Positions 35,523 through 44,922 of a DNA stretch of 64,000 nt are shown here, piece by piece. The notes under the pieces are model-generated. The model was not told the DNA's origin. It saw only the letters and a program-made list of their open reading frames with translations, and did no database searches. The DNA comes from Amyloporia xantha (taxonomy: Eukaryota; Basidiomycota; Agaricomycetes; Polyporales; Adustoporiaceae). How positions within the stretch are numbered: position 1 is the first letter of the stretch; each line of letters begins with the position of its first letter. The DNA is taken from assembly GCA_036971615.1 (NCBI GenBank), contig JAYKKR010000027.1, positions 186,001 through 250,000 on the forward strand, in the 5' to 3' direction. A program made the position numbers and the translations under genes.

Positions 35523-36481
35523 TGGTCCGGAGCATGGTGTGAGTAGCTCTCATGTATATGATTACTGCATTGCTGACTTCATGTTCTACGTTGCTAGCTT
35601 AATCCGCGTGTAGTCGGCTTCGTTGTTACTATCAGTAGGCTTAGGGTCGAAAAGAATGGGATGTCATTGAGTCGCTTACATGCTTGCAGCGTGATGCCAT
35701 GGATGTGTGAACCAAGATAGGTCGTCGCCAGTGCTATAGCGCTGGGACTTCACAGTCAGGTGCAAGACGCGACGCGACTCATTAGCTTCCGATTCGGGAA
35801 CATTTGTCCCATGGTGTGCGCTATATATTGACATTCAGCAAAAAGCGATATTATTGCACTGTTGTTGCATTCACATTATACCTGCGTTACAGCACGCACG
35901 TCCATGTCGTGGCGATAGCCGCTTTCCGGCCATATTATGACAAGGTGCGTGAGGATACGAAAGGTGGGAGGCAGACCTCACTTTGAAACACCGCACCTCT
36001 CATTGGACACCTTATTGCGTTAGGTTCCCGGAGCCGAGGCGTAAACTCCGTTTGGCTAAGATCCTACTCTTGCATCTACCTTGATGGGCTTAATTAAATG
36101 CGCGAGTCATTCTGATTTATACATTTATCATTATGTCGGCCTTATGAGCAGTCTTTGTAAGCTCTGCAACACGCTCCCTTTGGCGCTGCTTCAACATCGA
36201 AAGCACTGAGTGCACTGAAGAGATGCCGCTATTGAGACTGCGTCTATTGCATGATCATTCTGACTGCATGTATGCCAATGGCCAACCCGCACCAATGAGT
36301 GTTGACTGTGTCGGGCAAGCCCTCGCTCAGATCTAGGTCTCGGTAAGCATGCTGTTTCCCGAAACAAACTCTAAATCCAATTCAAATCTCATGATCGACG
36401 AAATGCAGATATACGGCATGAGCCGTAGACGATCCCTGGCTGCGCCTGGTCCTGTGATCCACGAAGCCGAACGCCGGGGGC
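35523..36481. repeat. Duplicated flank of array unit 1 (B gene absent)
   Basis: Contains two blocks shared with other units: 35751-35790 (ACAGTCAGGTGCAAGACGCG and on), matching 42628-42665 after A3, and 36083-36480, matching about 40557-40975 after B1 (for example CTTGATGGGCTTAAT). The segment carrying a B gene in units 2 and 3 is missing, so unit 1 looks like a deletion derivative. No coding sequence was found here. Confidence 0.65.
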
Positions 36482-36490
36482 AGTGCCATA
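36482..36490. repeat. Left 9-bp target-site duplication (AGTGCCATA)
   Basis: AGTGCCATA immediately precedes the inserted element at 36491 and is repeated exactly at 37104-37112 after it. Confidence 0.85.
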
Positions 36491-37103
36491 AGTGAATACA
36501 ATCCCCCCACCAAAAGTTACGACGGTGGTCACGTGCCTGCCGCGTCGCGCTCAGCGCTAAGTCCCGCGGACTCCCGCCTCTGGGAACGAGATATCGTGTT
36601 TGGAGACTTCATTTGCTTCATATTTTCTGGCATAGTTCATAGGACTAAGGATACAATGAAGGTAGGTAAGAATCAGCAATAGAATAGTGTAATTTATTTA
36701 GAGAAGTTGATGAGAATACAAATATGGCTCAAACTATAATTATAAGTATTGTTTAGTTTACTTGCCCTTATTTTTTCTTCATAGTGCCACAGCTATTGCG
36801 AGCACTGTGAGGTGTCCAAAGTTGAGACAAGACATAGACTAAAATAGAGTGACCGATTCTTATAAACTCGGGAGGGACCAAAAACATGTTTCAAATGAAA
36901 AAAAAAACTAATCAGTTGCAGGGATTGAACCCACAACAACCACAAGCACACATACAACCAAACCACTAGACTACAGCGTACATACCATATGTGCCTTTAT
37001 AAATATAATATTCTTATGGAAGCGCAGCGCTCCCTCCATGAGCCAGCGCAACGGAATGCACGTGACCACCGTCGTAACTTTTGGTGGGGGGATTGCATTC
37101 ACT
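36491..37103. mobile_element. 613-bp non-autonomous TIR element, Mutator-like by its 9-bp duplication
   Basis: The first 46 bases, AGTGAATACAATCCCCCCAC through CACGTGC, are repeated in inverted orientation at the right end with one mismatch. The element is flanked by an exact 9-bp direct repeat. Long terminal inverted repeats plus a 9-bp duplication are the hallmark of Mutator-like elements. No transposase frame is present. The interior is A+T-rich and, on the minus strand near 36985-36900, holds a tRNA-like segment with Pol III boxes. It sits upstream of gene A2, about 108 bases before its start, so it may have displaced part of that promoter. Confidence 0.85.
36897..36985 (-). repeat. tRNA-derived (SINE-like) segment inside the TIR element
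   Basis: Read on the minus strand: an A-box-like TAGTCTAGTGG near 36975, then a B-box-like GGGTTCAATCCC near 36920 whose flanks can form a five-pair T-arm (GTGGG with CCTGC), then a run of about ten T residues that would end Pol III transcription. The acceptor stem does not pair, so it is not an intact tRNA gene; a tRNA-derived head of a SINE or a tRNA pseudogene captured by the element is the likeliest reading. Confidence 0.55.
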
Positions 37104-37112
37104 AGTGCCATA
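37104..37112. repeat. Right 9-bp target-site duplication (AGTGCCATA)
   Basis: Exact copy of 36482-36490, directly after the element's right terminus. Confidence 0.85.
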
Positions 37113-37220
37113 GCGGGTTTAAAAGCCTCGCCACTGCGATAACCGTTCTTTACTCTGGACCACTTCTTTGAACGTCTCCACCCCCTTCTATTTTCTTTTT
37201 GAACACGCGCTGGTGTAGAC

Positions 37221-37591
37221 ATGTCTGGCCAGGACTACACTATCACCTCCACCGGGACTAATTCCCAGGTACGTTCATGCCCACCACTCGCCATTCAGAC
37301 ACTCGTTGTCCGAATTTCTTCATGCCGTTGCATTCATTGCACGAAACTGTGCTAGGGAAACCACTACTGCACCCGCGACTACGGCAACAAGTCCAACGCG
37401 TACCATTACTCCAACAAGTAGGTCATCCCTCTCGTGGCGCGAGCATTGACTGACCTGCGATGTTGATCAGGGACGCGAGCTACTACTATAAGAACCCGGA
37501 TGGCTCTAAGTACTTCAACAATGGCAAGGGGTTTGCGAAGTACACCCCTCCGAGCCGCAAGTCTTCGAAGTCAGGTAGCAGCTCCAAGTGA
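37221..37591 (+). CDS. Small Ser/Gly/Asn/Tyr-rich protein, family A, copy 2
   Basis: Exons 37221-37268, 37356-37417 and 37471-37591 (48, 62, 121 nt; 76 residues). Begins MSGQDYTITSTGTNSQ, then GNHYCTRDYGNKSNAYHYSN, then KDASYYYKNPDGSKYFNNG and a lysine/serine-rich end. It is more basic than copies 1 and 3 (extra lysines replacing Ser/Asp in the tail), which could mean a changed partner or location. Upstream, TTTAAAAG at about 37118 may act as the TATA box; the transposon right end lies close by. Function unknown. Confidence 0.87.
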
Positions 37592-39686
37592 TGGCTGGAG
37601 GTGTGTCGAGCCTATCAGTGACCATTGGTACGTCTTGTTTATATCTTGTTGTCTTGTTGATTTAACTATTACAGAGCTAATGTGTATGCACAGGAAGGAG
37701 GGTCTTTCTGTACTGTTATAACTGTGTATGATGTAGCGAGTGGAATCGAGAATTTAATGTCTTTGAGAGGCCCAAGGTCTTGCAGTGTGGAATCTCACCT
37801 GGAAGTCGTGAGACACATGTGTGATAACTACCATGACAACCATAAGTGCGGCCCCGACAGAGTTCTGGGGCAGCGAAGATAGAGAATTCGTGGACCTGTG
37901 TCGAGAGCCTTCAACGCGGTCAGGTGGTTGCGAAGCGACCTGACTCATTACGACACAGATCTAGATCGGTCTAGCTGATTTGGGACAATGGGGTCGGGGT
38001 CCTGCTCGAGTCGTGTGACATACACAAGGTCACATAACTGGGGACCTACAATTAATAATGTCTCGATCACTCTGACCATAACGACGACATTGGGCACAGA
38101 TGACCTTTCACTGTATGCTACTCGTCGAAATGACAGCTACCGCTTTTGCTCTATTCTGTTTTCTGCCATCGCTATAGGTGACCTTCTCGCGTCGACGAGG
38201 AGGCAGTGTCTAGGGAAACTCATGATTCTGATACGTTGCGAGACGACAGAAGGGGTGCGTGTTGAGATGGCTTTTACCTCCATCAAATTATAAATACTGT
38301 CTTATGATGCCCCTTTGACGTAATTGATTCTCGGAATTCCTACCACTCTCGAGCAACAGCGTCCAACTTGCCTGTGACTGCTCCTCACATTTTCATTTTT
38401 CAAGCGAACACTGATGAATCAGGAGCGACTCCGGCATTTCTGGCAGCTGCCATGACGCCAACAGGTATATGCCTTGCGCATTTACTTCAACCCCATTTCG
38501 GACGCTGCAATTGGACAGTGATTGTGAAGGCTTCTGCTGCGTGCTTACAGATAGGCACTTGTCTCTCGGTACCAGACACGCATGTGCCTGAGACATTTAC
38601 TACATCGTAATGATGAGCGAATGTCTCGGCCATGGAGAGTTTGCGTTGGGAGGTCCCGAGGCTTCTCAACGCCGACACGCCATCCGTATACATGTGATTC
38701 CGGTGATTCAGCATCTATGTGCTTACCGATGCTTGCGCGACGTGCTACGAATCTAGAATTTGTATTTTTGAAGTGGGGTTTGAGGGTGTCAACCTGCGAG
38801 TCTGTGGCTGGTTGACAAATCGTCTTGTTACGCACCCTCGAACGTGCAATCACGTCGCCCATTCCTTCCAGTTCGCGCGGTGTATGGTGTAATCACCGCC
38901 GCAAACACCAATTCGTGCAATTGCGCTCACTGTGAGTCCTACATATCGGTCCCACCTGTGTACCACCGAGCGAATTCTCATGCTAAGCGTCGGCAATCTC
39001 AGTAATGGAGGACCAATCTGTTATCGCCGACGAATCAGCTTGCGCGCGGTGGCTCCCCGCAGACCTCATTCGCGGGGGAGAGGACGACGTGTTTATACAA
39101 GTGACCTGACGTGACGCGTCGGTGGTCTCCCATCCAATGGAAGAGAAGTGGCAAAGTCTCGATCTGCGGATCAGGATTTAGCCGCCGGCGGCACGCGGCT
39201 GCGACATTAGGGGTGTTCAGAGTGCAGTGATTCCGGTGTGATTCTGAGTGAAACACAGAGTGGATTCTGGGCAAAGAATCAGTTCAGAATCGAGTCTGAC
39301 TCTGAATGCGTCGTTTGTGAACAGGGCGGATTCAGCCAAGATTTTGCAAAAAGTGATAAGATAATCAGAATCGAGGGAGCCAGAATCGTGATTCCGAGTG
39401 TCGAACCTCCTCCCGAGGCGGTTCGCAAAAAGCTGCGATTCTTCTCGATTCCGCGATTCCCGACTAAATCCGAAGAGGATTCGCGATTCGATTCTACTCG
39501 AGAATCAGCGCAGAATCCCGTAGAATCGTGCACTCTGAACACCCCTATTTATTAGGACAGCGGTCCTCCATCGTCCACAACGGTATTCTCTCCCGCAATG
39601 CATTTCATGGCCTTCAAGTGCGTATTTTCTGTCACACAGTGTCAGAGGGGTGTCGAATATCCCCGAATGTTTCCGGACGTAGACTG
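37592..39686. repeat. Array unit 2 spacer between A2 and B1
   Basis: About 2.1 kb with no supported gene. It corresponds to the A3-B2 spacer (42327-43640) with lengths differing; shared stretches include a segment just before B1 containing AGCGTCGGCAATCTCA (38985 here, 43369 there) and a CGCCGACGAATCA block. Many GATTC/GAATC-rich words occur at 39225-39535; they look like a local simple expansion of GATTC-type motifs. Confidence 0.55.
39225..39535. repeat. GATTC/GAATC-rich patch
   Basis: Within 310 bases the pentamers GATTC and GAATC recur about every 15-20 bases in both orientations, in a block flanked on both sides by GGGTGTTCAGAGTGCA (39208) and its inverse TGCACTCTGAACACCCC (39528). The inverted flanking words of about 16 bases suggest that this patch is itself a small foldback insertion ending at those words. 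Confidence 0.6.
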
Positions 39687-39693
39687 TATAAAA
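39687..39693 (+). promoter_or_regulatory. TATA box of gene B1
   Basis: TATAAAA, 131 bases before the B1 ATG, in a block whose surroundings (TGTCGAATATCCCCGAATGT and on) are recognisably related to the promoter of B2 at 43641. Confidence 0.6.
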
Positions 39694-39817
39694 TATGCCA
39701 GTGTTTCCCATCGCCCCGCCCCCAACCTCACACCTTCCTCCACTCTCCGTCGCTCCCGAAATATTCAATTGTTGTCCATTCGTGTCTCGTACAACTCCAA
39801 TCTATAAGCGATAAACG

Positions 39818-40245
39818 ATGAAGATTGATACTGAGCCTGAACCCCCCGCGGCCCCTATCGAGACCGCACTTCCACCCCCACCACGATCGCCGTCGACGCT
39901 GGAGGACATGGCGGGAACGTCCCCGCGACACAGATTGAAATTTGTGTTATAACTGCTCAAGGTATAAATTCGCAAGTACGTGTCGTGCTTTGCGTTAGCA
40001 TGATTGCTGCAAGCTGACATACGGGTAGGGGAACTCCTGGCATAAACTTGCCAGTCTTAACGGTACCCAGAATGGGTACTACTACGACAACATGTGAGAA
40101 TTCAATCTTTTCTTTTACGTTGGTAATATCCTAGGTCTTGATCACCTTCATTCACGGCATCAGGAATGGCACTCGCTACGTGAGGACACCCTCGGGCCAG
40201 GCACAGCTCATATTGCCTGACGGCCAGGTTCGCATTCTTAATTGA
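39818..40245 (+). CDS. Small protein, family B, copy 1 (one-base deletion in exon 1)
   Basis: Exons 39818-39975, 40029-40093 and 40164-40245. Exons 2 and 3 (65 and 82 nt) equal those of B2. Exon 1 is 158 nt, one short of a multiple of three: the reading from ATG (MKIDTEPEPP) must switch frame at the run of five C at 39875-39879 to reach TTIAVDAGGHGGNVPATQIE, which matches TTSAVDAGATGGNAPATPIE of B2. So one C is missing, by mutation or base-calling. As read, the frame ends early. The rest: GINSQ, then GNSWHKLASLNGTQNGYYYD, then NGTRYVRTPSGQAQLILPDG. Function unknown; related to family A by intron positions and the NSQ-GN and YYY-N motifs. Confidence 0.7.
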
Positions 40246-40962
40246 ATGCACAGACTTGACAACAGAAGAGGTGAATATTACAGGGACGTGTTATTCATTT
40301 GCGTGCTAACGGGAAGCACACGTCGCGCACTAGGTCTCTAACTTCTGCTGTCTTGGATATGCCTTGGGCCGTTTTGCTTCCTCTTGCTTTGAAATGTGTC
40401 TTCCGAAATGTGTTAGCAATGTATAGTTGAATACTATCAGTGTGTAACATATGTAGTGCACGTTCGTATCTTATTAGCAGCATATATTTTAAGATGACAT
40501 CGTGCCCTTCACGACTGCGAACAGGTAGGAGAGCTGAGGTCTTACTCTCGCAATTTAACTTGATGGGCTTAATCAAATGCGCGAGTTGTTTAAGTCGATA
40601 CATTCGTCAATATACTGGAATAGCGAAGAGTCTATGAAGGCCCAGCCTATCAGGTGCCTCTTGACGGAGACTAGTTCACATGCGTACCCTGCAACGTGGT
40701 GCGTTTGTCGCTGCTTCGACATCGAAAGAACCGAATGCATACCGTCATTGAAACTTGTCCCGCTACAGGTCTGTCGGTCGGTGTCCGTGTGTATTCGTTG
40801 TGTCTGGCAGACACCAGCACAGCTGTCTTTGGATGCGTGAATACAGAATGCATGAGAGCCCGCTGACTTGCGAGACAAAGCGCGATCTGGATTCCTATTC
40901 AACGAAGCACTGATATGCAACACGACCCGTGCAGAAGCCCTGGCTACCCCGGGTCCTGTGAT
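40246..40962. repeat. Duplicated downstream flank of array unit 2
   Basis: No gene. Matches the flank of unit 1 (36083-36480) and partly unit 3 (44164-44520), including CTTGATGGGCTTAAT and a GCTGCTTCGACATCGAAAG word. It ends in TGTGAT at 40957-40962, the left target-site duplication of the next element. Confidence 0.65.
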
Positions 40963-41805
40963 TACGGTTGCCGAGCGGTATCAGGTCTGATTTTGCATTT
41001 TGCATTTTCGCATTGTGCTGTCCCACGGCGCCTCCCCGGATCAAATGTCTGATCCGGGAAATTAGACGCCCTCCCGCCCATTGGCACTACCACTCCATCG
41101 CTGTAGACAGTGTCCTCACGCCGTTTATTAGCTTGTAGTACTGCTTAAAAATAAAGGCTATAAGTAAAAATACATTATACACTTCGTACATAGGACAGTT
41201 CCTTTTCTTACCGAAGTATGGGAAAAATTAGTCTTTTTAGGGTGGCCGACATTCGGACGATGAGTTTCCAAATCTGGTAATATCTGCGAGGCATAAAAAT
41301 CTCCGTGCTTTTGCACATATAATCCTGTTATATGTTTTTGTTAATTGAGAATTAATTGATACCATGTTCAGTATAGCCATTTTCTCATTTCCTCTACATA
41401 AGTTGATGCTTGATAGACTTCATAGGTGTTGTATATACCTATTCTGAAGCCAATAGGCGTGAGCGAATGATTATCAGTGTAAGTTACCAAAATAAGTAAT
41501 TCATCTCGGAGTCCGAATGTGGCGCCACCAAAGAATGATTTTTTGCGACACTGCACTAAAGAAAAGAGACTGTCCTATGTACGAAGTGTATAATGTATTT
41601 TTACTTATAGCCTTTATTTTTAAGCAGTACTACAAGCTAATAAACGGCGTGAGGACACTGTCTACAGCGATGGAGTGGTAGTGCCAATGGGCGGGAGGGT
41701 GTCTAATTTCCCGGATCAGACATTTGATCCGGGGAGGCGCCGTGGGACAGCACAATGCGAAAATGCAAAATGCAAAATCAGACCTGATACCGCTCGGCAA
41801 CCGTA
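40963..41805. mobile_element. 843-bp foldback element with about 245-bp inverted arms
   Basis: The left arm, from TACGGTTGCCGAGCGGTATC at 40963 to about 41210, is repeated almost exactly inverted at about 41560-41805; the 350-bp centre is A+T-rich and unrelated. A direct TGTGAT stands on both sides (40957-40962 and 41806-41811). Each arm contains its own palindrome, CCGGATCA then TGATCCGG. No coding sequence for a transposase. The homologous stretch of unit 1 (CCTGTGATCCACGAAG near 36454) has one TGTGAT and no element, an empty-site confirmation that this is an insertion. Confidence 0.88.
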
Positions 41806-41856
41806 TGTGATGCACGAGGATGAACGCTCGGGGGCCAGTGCTTCGATTCAGAGGGG

Positions 41857-41863
41857 TATAAGG
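41857..41863 (+). promoter_or_regulatory. TATA-like box of gene A3
   Basis: TATAAGG, 114 bases before the A3 ATG, just downstream of the foldback insertion. The corresponding place before A2 has TTTAAAA. Confidence 0.5.
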
Positions 41864-41970
41864 GCTTCGCCATCGCGATAACTGCTCTTCAGCCTGAGCC
41901 ACTTCCGAGTCCTCGAAAGCACATAGCCCCTTTGCCGCTTGGCTTCCTATTTGAATACTCGCTATAGGAT

Positions 41971-42326
41971 ATGTCTGGCAAGGACTATACCGTCACCAGT
42001 AGTGGCACCAACAGTCAGGTATGTTCACCGTCACCTGTTTCACGTCCTCTCGTTAACGGCGCAAACCCTGAAAGGGCAACCACTACTGCTCTCGCGACTA
42101 CGGGAACGACTCTAACTCATATCACTATTCTAACACGTAGGCCGTTCCTTTCGTGGCCTGAGCATTGTTCAACTGGCGTGGCAGCTGACCTGTAATACAT
42201 ATCAGCGACGGCAGCTACTACTACAGCAACTCTGACGGCTCGACCTACTACAATAGTGGCACGGGATATTCCGAGTACACTGCTCCGAGCAATGAGTCTT
42301 CCAACTCAGATGGGGGCTCCAAGTGA
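41971..42326 (+). CDS. Small Ser/Gly/Asn/Tyr-rich protein, family A, copy 3
   Basis: Exons 41971-42018, 42075-42136 and 42206-42326, again 48, 62 and 121 nt, 76 residues. MSGKDYTVTSSGTNSQ, GNHYCSRDYGNDSNSYHYSN, then DGSYYYSNSDGSTYYNSG, and an Asp/Ser-rich end. It is the most acidic of the three copies. Identical gene architecture with diverged introns and third-codon positions suggests purifying selection on the protein since duplication. Function unknown. Confidence 0.87.
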
Positions 42327-43640
42327 TTGCTGGAGGTGTCCTGAACCTGTCAGTGGCCTTCGATATGCCTTATTCACTTGAGCCGTGCAGAGTTGACGTG
42401 TATACTTAGGCTCGGAGAACGGGAGAAGAGAGTTTCGGGTTCGTCATGCTGTATACGTAGCGAGTGGCAGGTCGAATTAAATGTCGTTGAGCGGCTCGAA
42501 TGCATGTAGTGTACAAACTGGTGAAGATCATGAGACACGTGTGATTATTACACTGCATGCAGTTCCAGAGTCAAAGAGGGCTAGAACGTCTGAGATAGCT
42601 GATTTGAATTGCAGGTCGAGCGAGGACTTCACGGTCAGGTGCAGGACGCGACGCGACTCATCATGCATCATGATCAGAGATCGGGTCGTTGCCCCGCGGG
42701 GCAGGCCGAGTCGTGTAACACATCGTCACACATCGCTTACCGTCGATGTCTCCGTCATCCTGACTATAACGACGCCATCGGGCACAGATGACCTTGCACT
42801 GTTCACAAAAATAACAGTTGTTGTACTGACTCTATTCTGCTTGTTGCGCGGCTTTAGTAATCCCATCGGTCTCGGGCAGGAGGTTGTCGCTGGAGAGACT
42901 CATGTGCACGGTGTGAAAAGACGGTTTGCTTCCATCAGATCTGAAGGTCGTCTATTAACCCAGAATGTGTCCGACACACGTCTTATGCTCGGAAAATCCC
43001 ATTCCTCTCGGACATCACGAGAGTTGAAAAAGCTACCCATAGGCTCCGACACCTCCATTGTGGCAACAAGTAGGTGCCTTGCGTACTTCCTTCAAACTGA
43101 CGTTTTAGACGCACCTACGGATGGTTCCTGTCGCCACGAATCCCCGAATTGGTCTTCATGAGTCCGGAGTACCCGACACTCGCTGACAGATCGTCTCGAG
43201 GCGCGCCTTGGCACGTGTTTCCAGGGCGCCAATTCCTTTTAGATTTCAAGGCGTATAGCGTAGTCATCGCCGCGATTGTGGATCAGTGCAATTGAGCTTA
43301 GGCTGTGCAACTGTGAGTTCCATGCATCGGCCCCGCCTATGTATCACCGAGCCATCTCCCATGCTCAGCGTCGGCAATCTCAATAACGTAAAGCTGCAAT
43401 CTGCTATCGCCGACGAATCACCCTGGACGGGTGGGTTTTCACTGGACACAGGCTTCGTTCGCGAGGATGCGTGAGGGAAAAGGACGACGCGTTCATGCAC
43501 GTGACTAACGCGACGCGTCCCATCCAATAGAGGCATCCCATCAGCTGCCGCAGCTGCGTCTGAATCGTCCGCAACTGGATTTCAAGTACTCCCTTAACGA
43601 GCGTCGAATGCCCTCGGATGCTCCCGGACTTTTCAGACCG
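42327..43640. repeat. Array unit 3 spacer between A3 and B2
   Basis: 1.3 kb without a supported gene; a plus-strand open frame at 42481-43161 (226 codons) has no family-like content and is most likely chance. Contains the block TCAGGTGCAGGACGCGACGC at 42632 shared with unit 1 and the AGCGTCGGCAATCTCA block at 43369 shared with unit 2. Confidence 0.55.
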
Positions 43641-43647
43641 TATAAAA
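43641..43647 (+). promoter_or_regulatory. TATA box of gene B2
   Basis: TATAAAA, 101 bases before the B2 ATG, in a promoter block related to that of B1. Confidence 0.6.
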
Positions 43648-43741
43648 CATGCGAGTGAACTCCCCCAGCTCAACCACCCCCTCACATCTTACCCTCGACT
43701 TCGTAACACTCCCCTCGGCATTTGAGCCAGCATCCGTCTTT

Positions 43742-44163
43742 ATGGCCATGACTGAGACTACGGCCGCTGATGCCTCGGTCCAAGCTTCCGCCACTACAAG
43801 CGCGGTCGACGCTGGGGCGACAGGTGGGAACGCCCCTGCTACGCCAATCGAGGTTTGCATCGGCACTGGCCTGGGTATGAATGCCCAGGTATGTGTTTTG
43901 TTGCATTGTCATCACCGCTGGAAGCTGATATAGGGGCAGGGCAACATGTGGCGCAGTTTGCAGAGTCTCGATGGTACCCAAGATGGGTACTATTATGAAA
44001 ATACGTGAGAAATGAACCGTTTTTGGGACGTTCCGTCATCTCCCAGCCTGAGGTCTTGATCCCCTTCGTTCTCGCCATCAGAAACGGGACCCGTTTCGTC
44101 AAATCACCCTCGGGTCAAGCACAATTGATTTTGCCTAATGGTCAAATTCGAATTCTGAAGTGA
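43742..44163 (+). CDS. Small protein, family B, copy 2
   Basis: Exons 43742-43888, 43940-44004 and 44082-44163 (147, 65, 82 nt) encode 97 residues with an intact frame. N-terminal 45 residues are Ala/Thr/Gly-rich (MAMTETTAADASVQAS and on) and replace the short MSGK leader of family A. Then GMNAQ, intron in phase 0, GNMWRSLQSLDGTQDGYYYE, intron in phase 2, NGTRFVKSPSGQAQLILPNG. Acceptor choice at the second intron (AG at 44080-44081) was decided by the frame and by the same choice in B1. No signal peptide or membrane segment. I do not know the function. Confidence 0.8.
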
Positions 44164-44922
44164 AGGCACAAGTCCGACATCAGAGAGAGGTAAGGCGTAC
44201 AGTGATACCTTTCTTGACTTGTATACTGACAGGGAGCAAGTACTCTGCACTAGGTCGATATAAGTCGTTGAGACGTATGGTGTCATCTTGTTTTGCTTTT
44301 AATCTATTCTTTTGAGAGGCGTTAGGAATGTATGACATGTATAACGGACTACTACCAGCATATAGTGTAGGTAGTGTACGCTTGCATCACATTATATATG
44401 GGATACGGCAGTGTCGTGTCCTTCGTAACTGCGACCCTGAGGTAGCTGACTGTCGGCGGCCCGTACGCGCCATTTCGGAAGAGCGCGATGTCAAGAATCG
44501 AGGATCAGGAAGCGGTCCATGTTCTTATGTCAGGTATATCCATCGTGTCAAAGTCGGGGGAAGATACCACTAGTACTCGATCCTTGCCATTTACCCCGTT
44601 GTGATGCGTCCCGCGTCGGGTGGTTGATATAAACGACGAATTGGGACTAGGCTGGATGGCGTCTTCATTGCCTGGTGTTGAGGCTCCCACGCTGTCAGCT
44701 AAATGACGGCCAAAATCCGCAAGGATTTAATTCCTCTTAGTCGTATCGCCAGCTCTAAGGACATGAGTTCACGGACTAGTCCCATCGCCATTGGCGGTGT
44801 CTTTTCTTAGGTAAATGCTATCTGCTGCGCATTGTTGTACACGGACTAAGACTGCTTTCCTCCACCGAATCTACACATTGTTCGGGTGGTTTCAACCGCC
44901 AAACTTGAACCTGGGAAGTGTT
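44164..44922. other. Array unit 3 flank and convergent intergenic region
   Basis: 760 bases. The first 350 are related to the flank after B1 (AGCATATA and GTGTCGTG words in the same order). The remainder before the MMS19 stop shows no gene. Confidence 0.45.

Noticed and set aside
36897..36985. Functional tRNA gene on the minus strand
   Set aside because: A and B boxes are present but the acceptor stem cannot pair and no convincing anticodon arm forms.
39818..39958. B1 ending at the first in-frame TAA near 39958
   Set aside because: That reading loses the conserved AVDAG, GGN and NSQ-GN motifs and the shared intron, all of which are restored by one C in the run at 39875-39879.
42481..43161. 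Plus-strand open frame of 226 codons in the array spacer
   Set aside because: No homologous frame in the paralogous unit 2, no motif, Thr/Ser/Arg-rich random-like composition.
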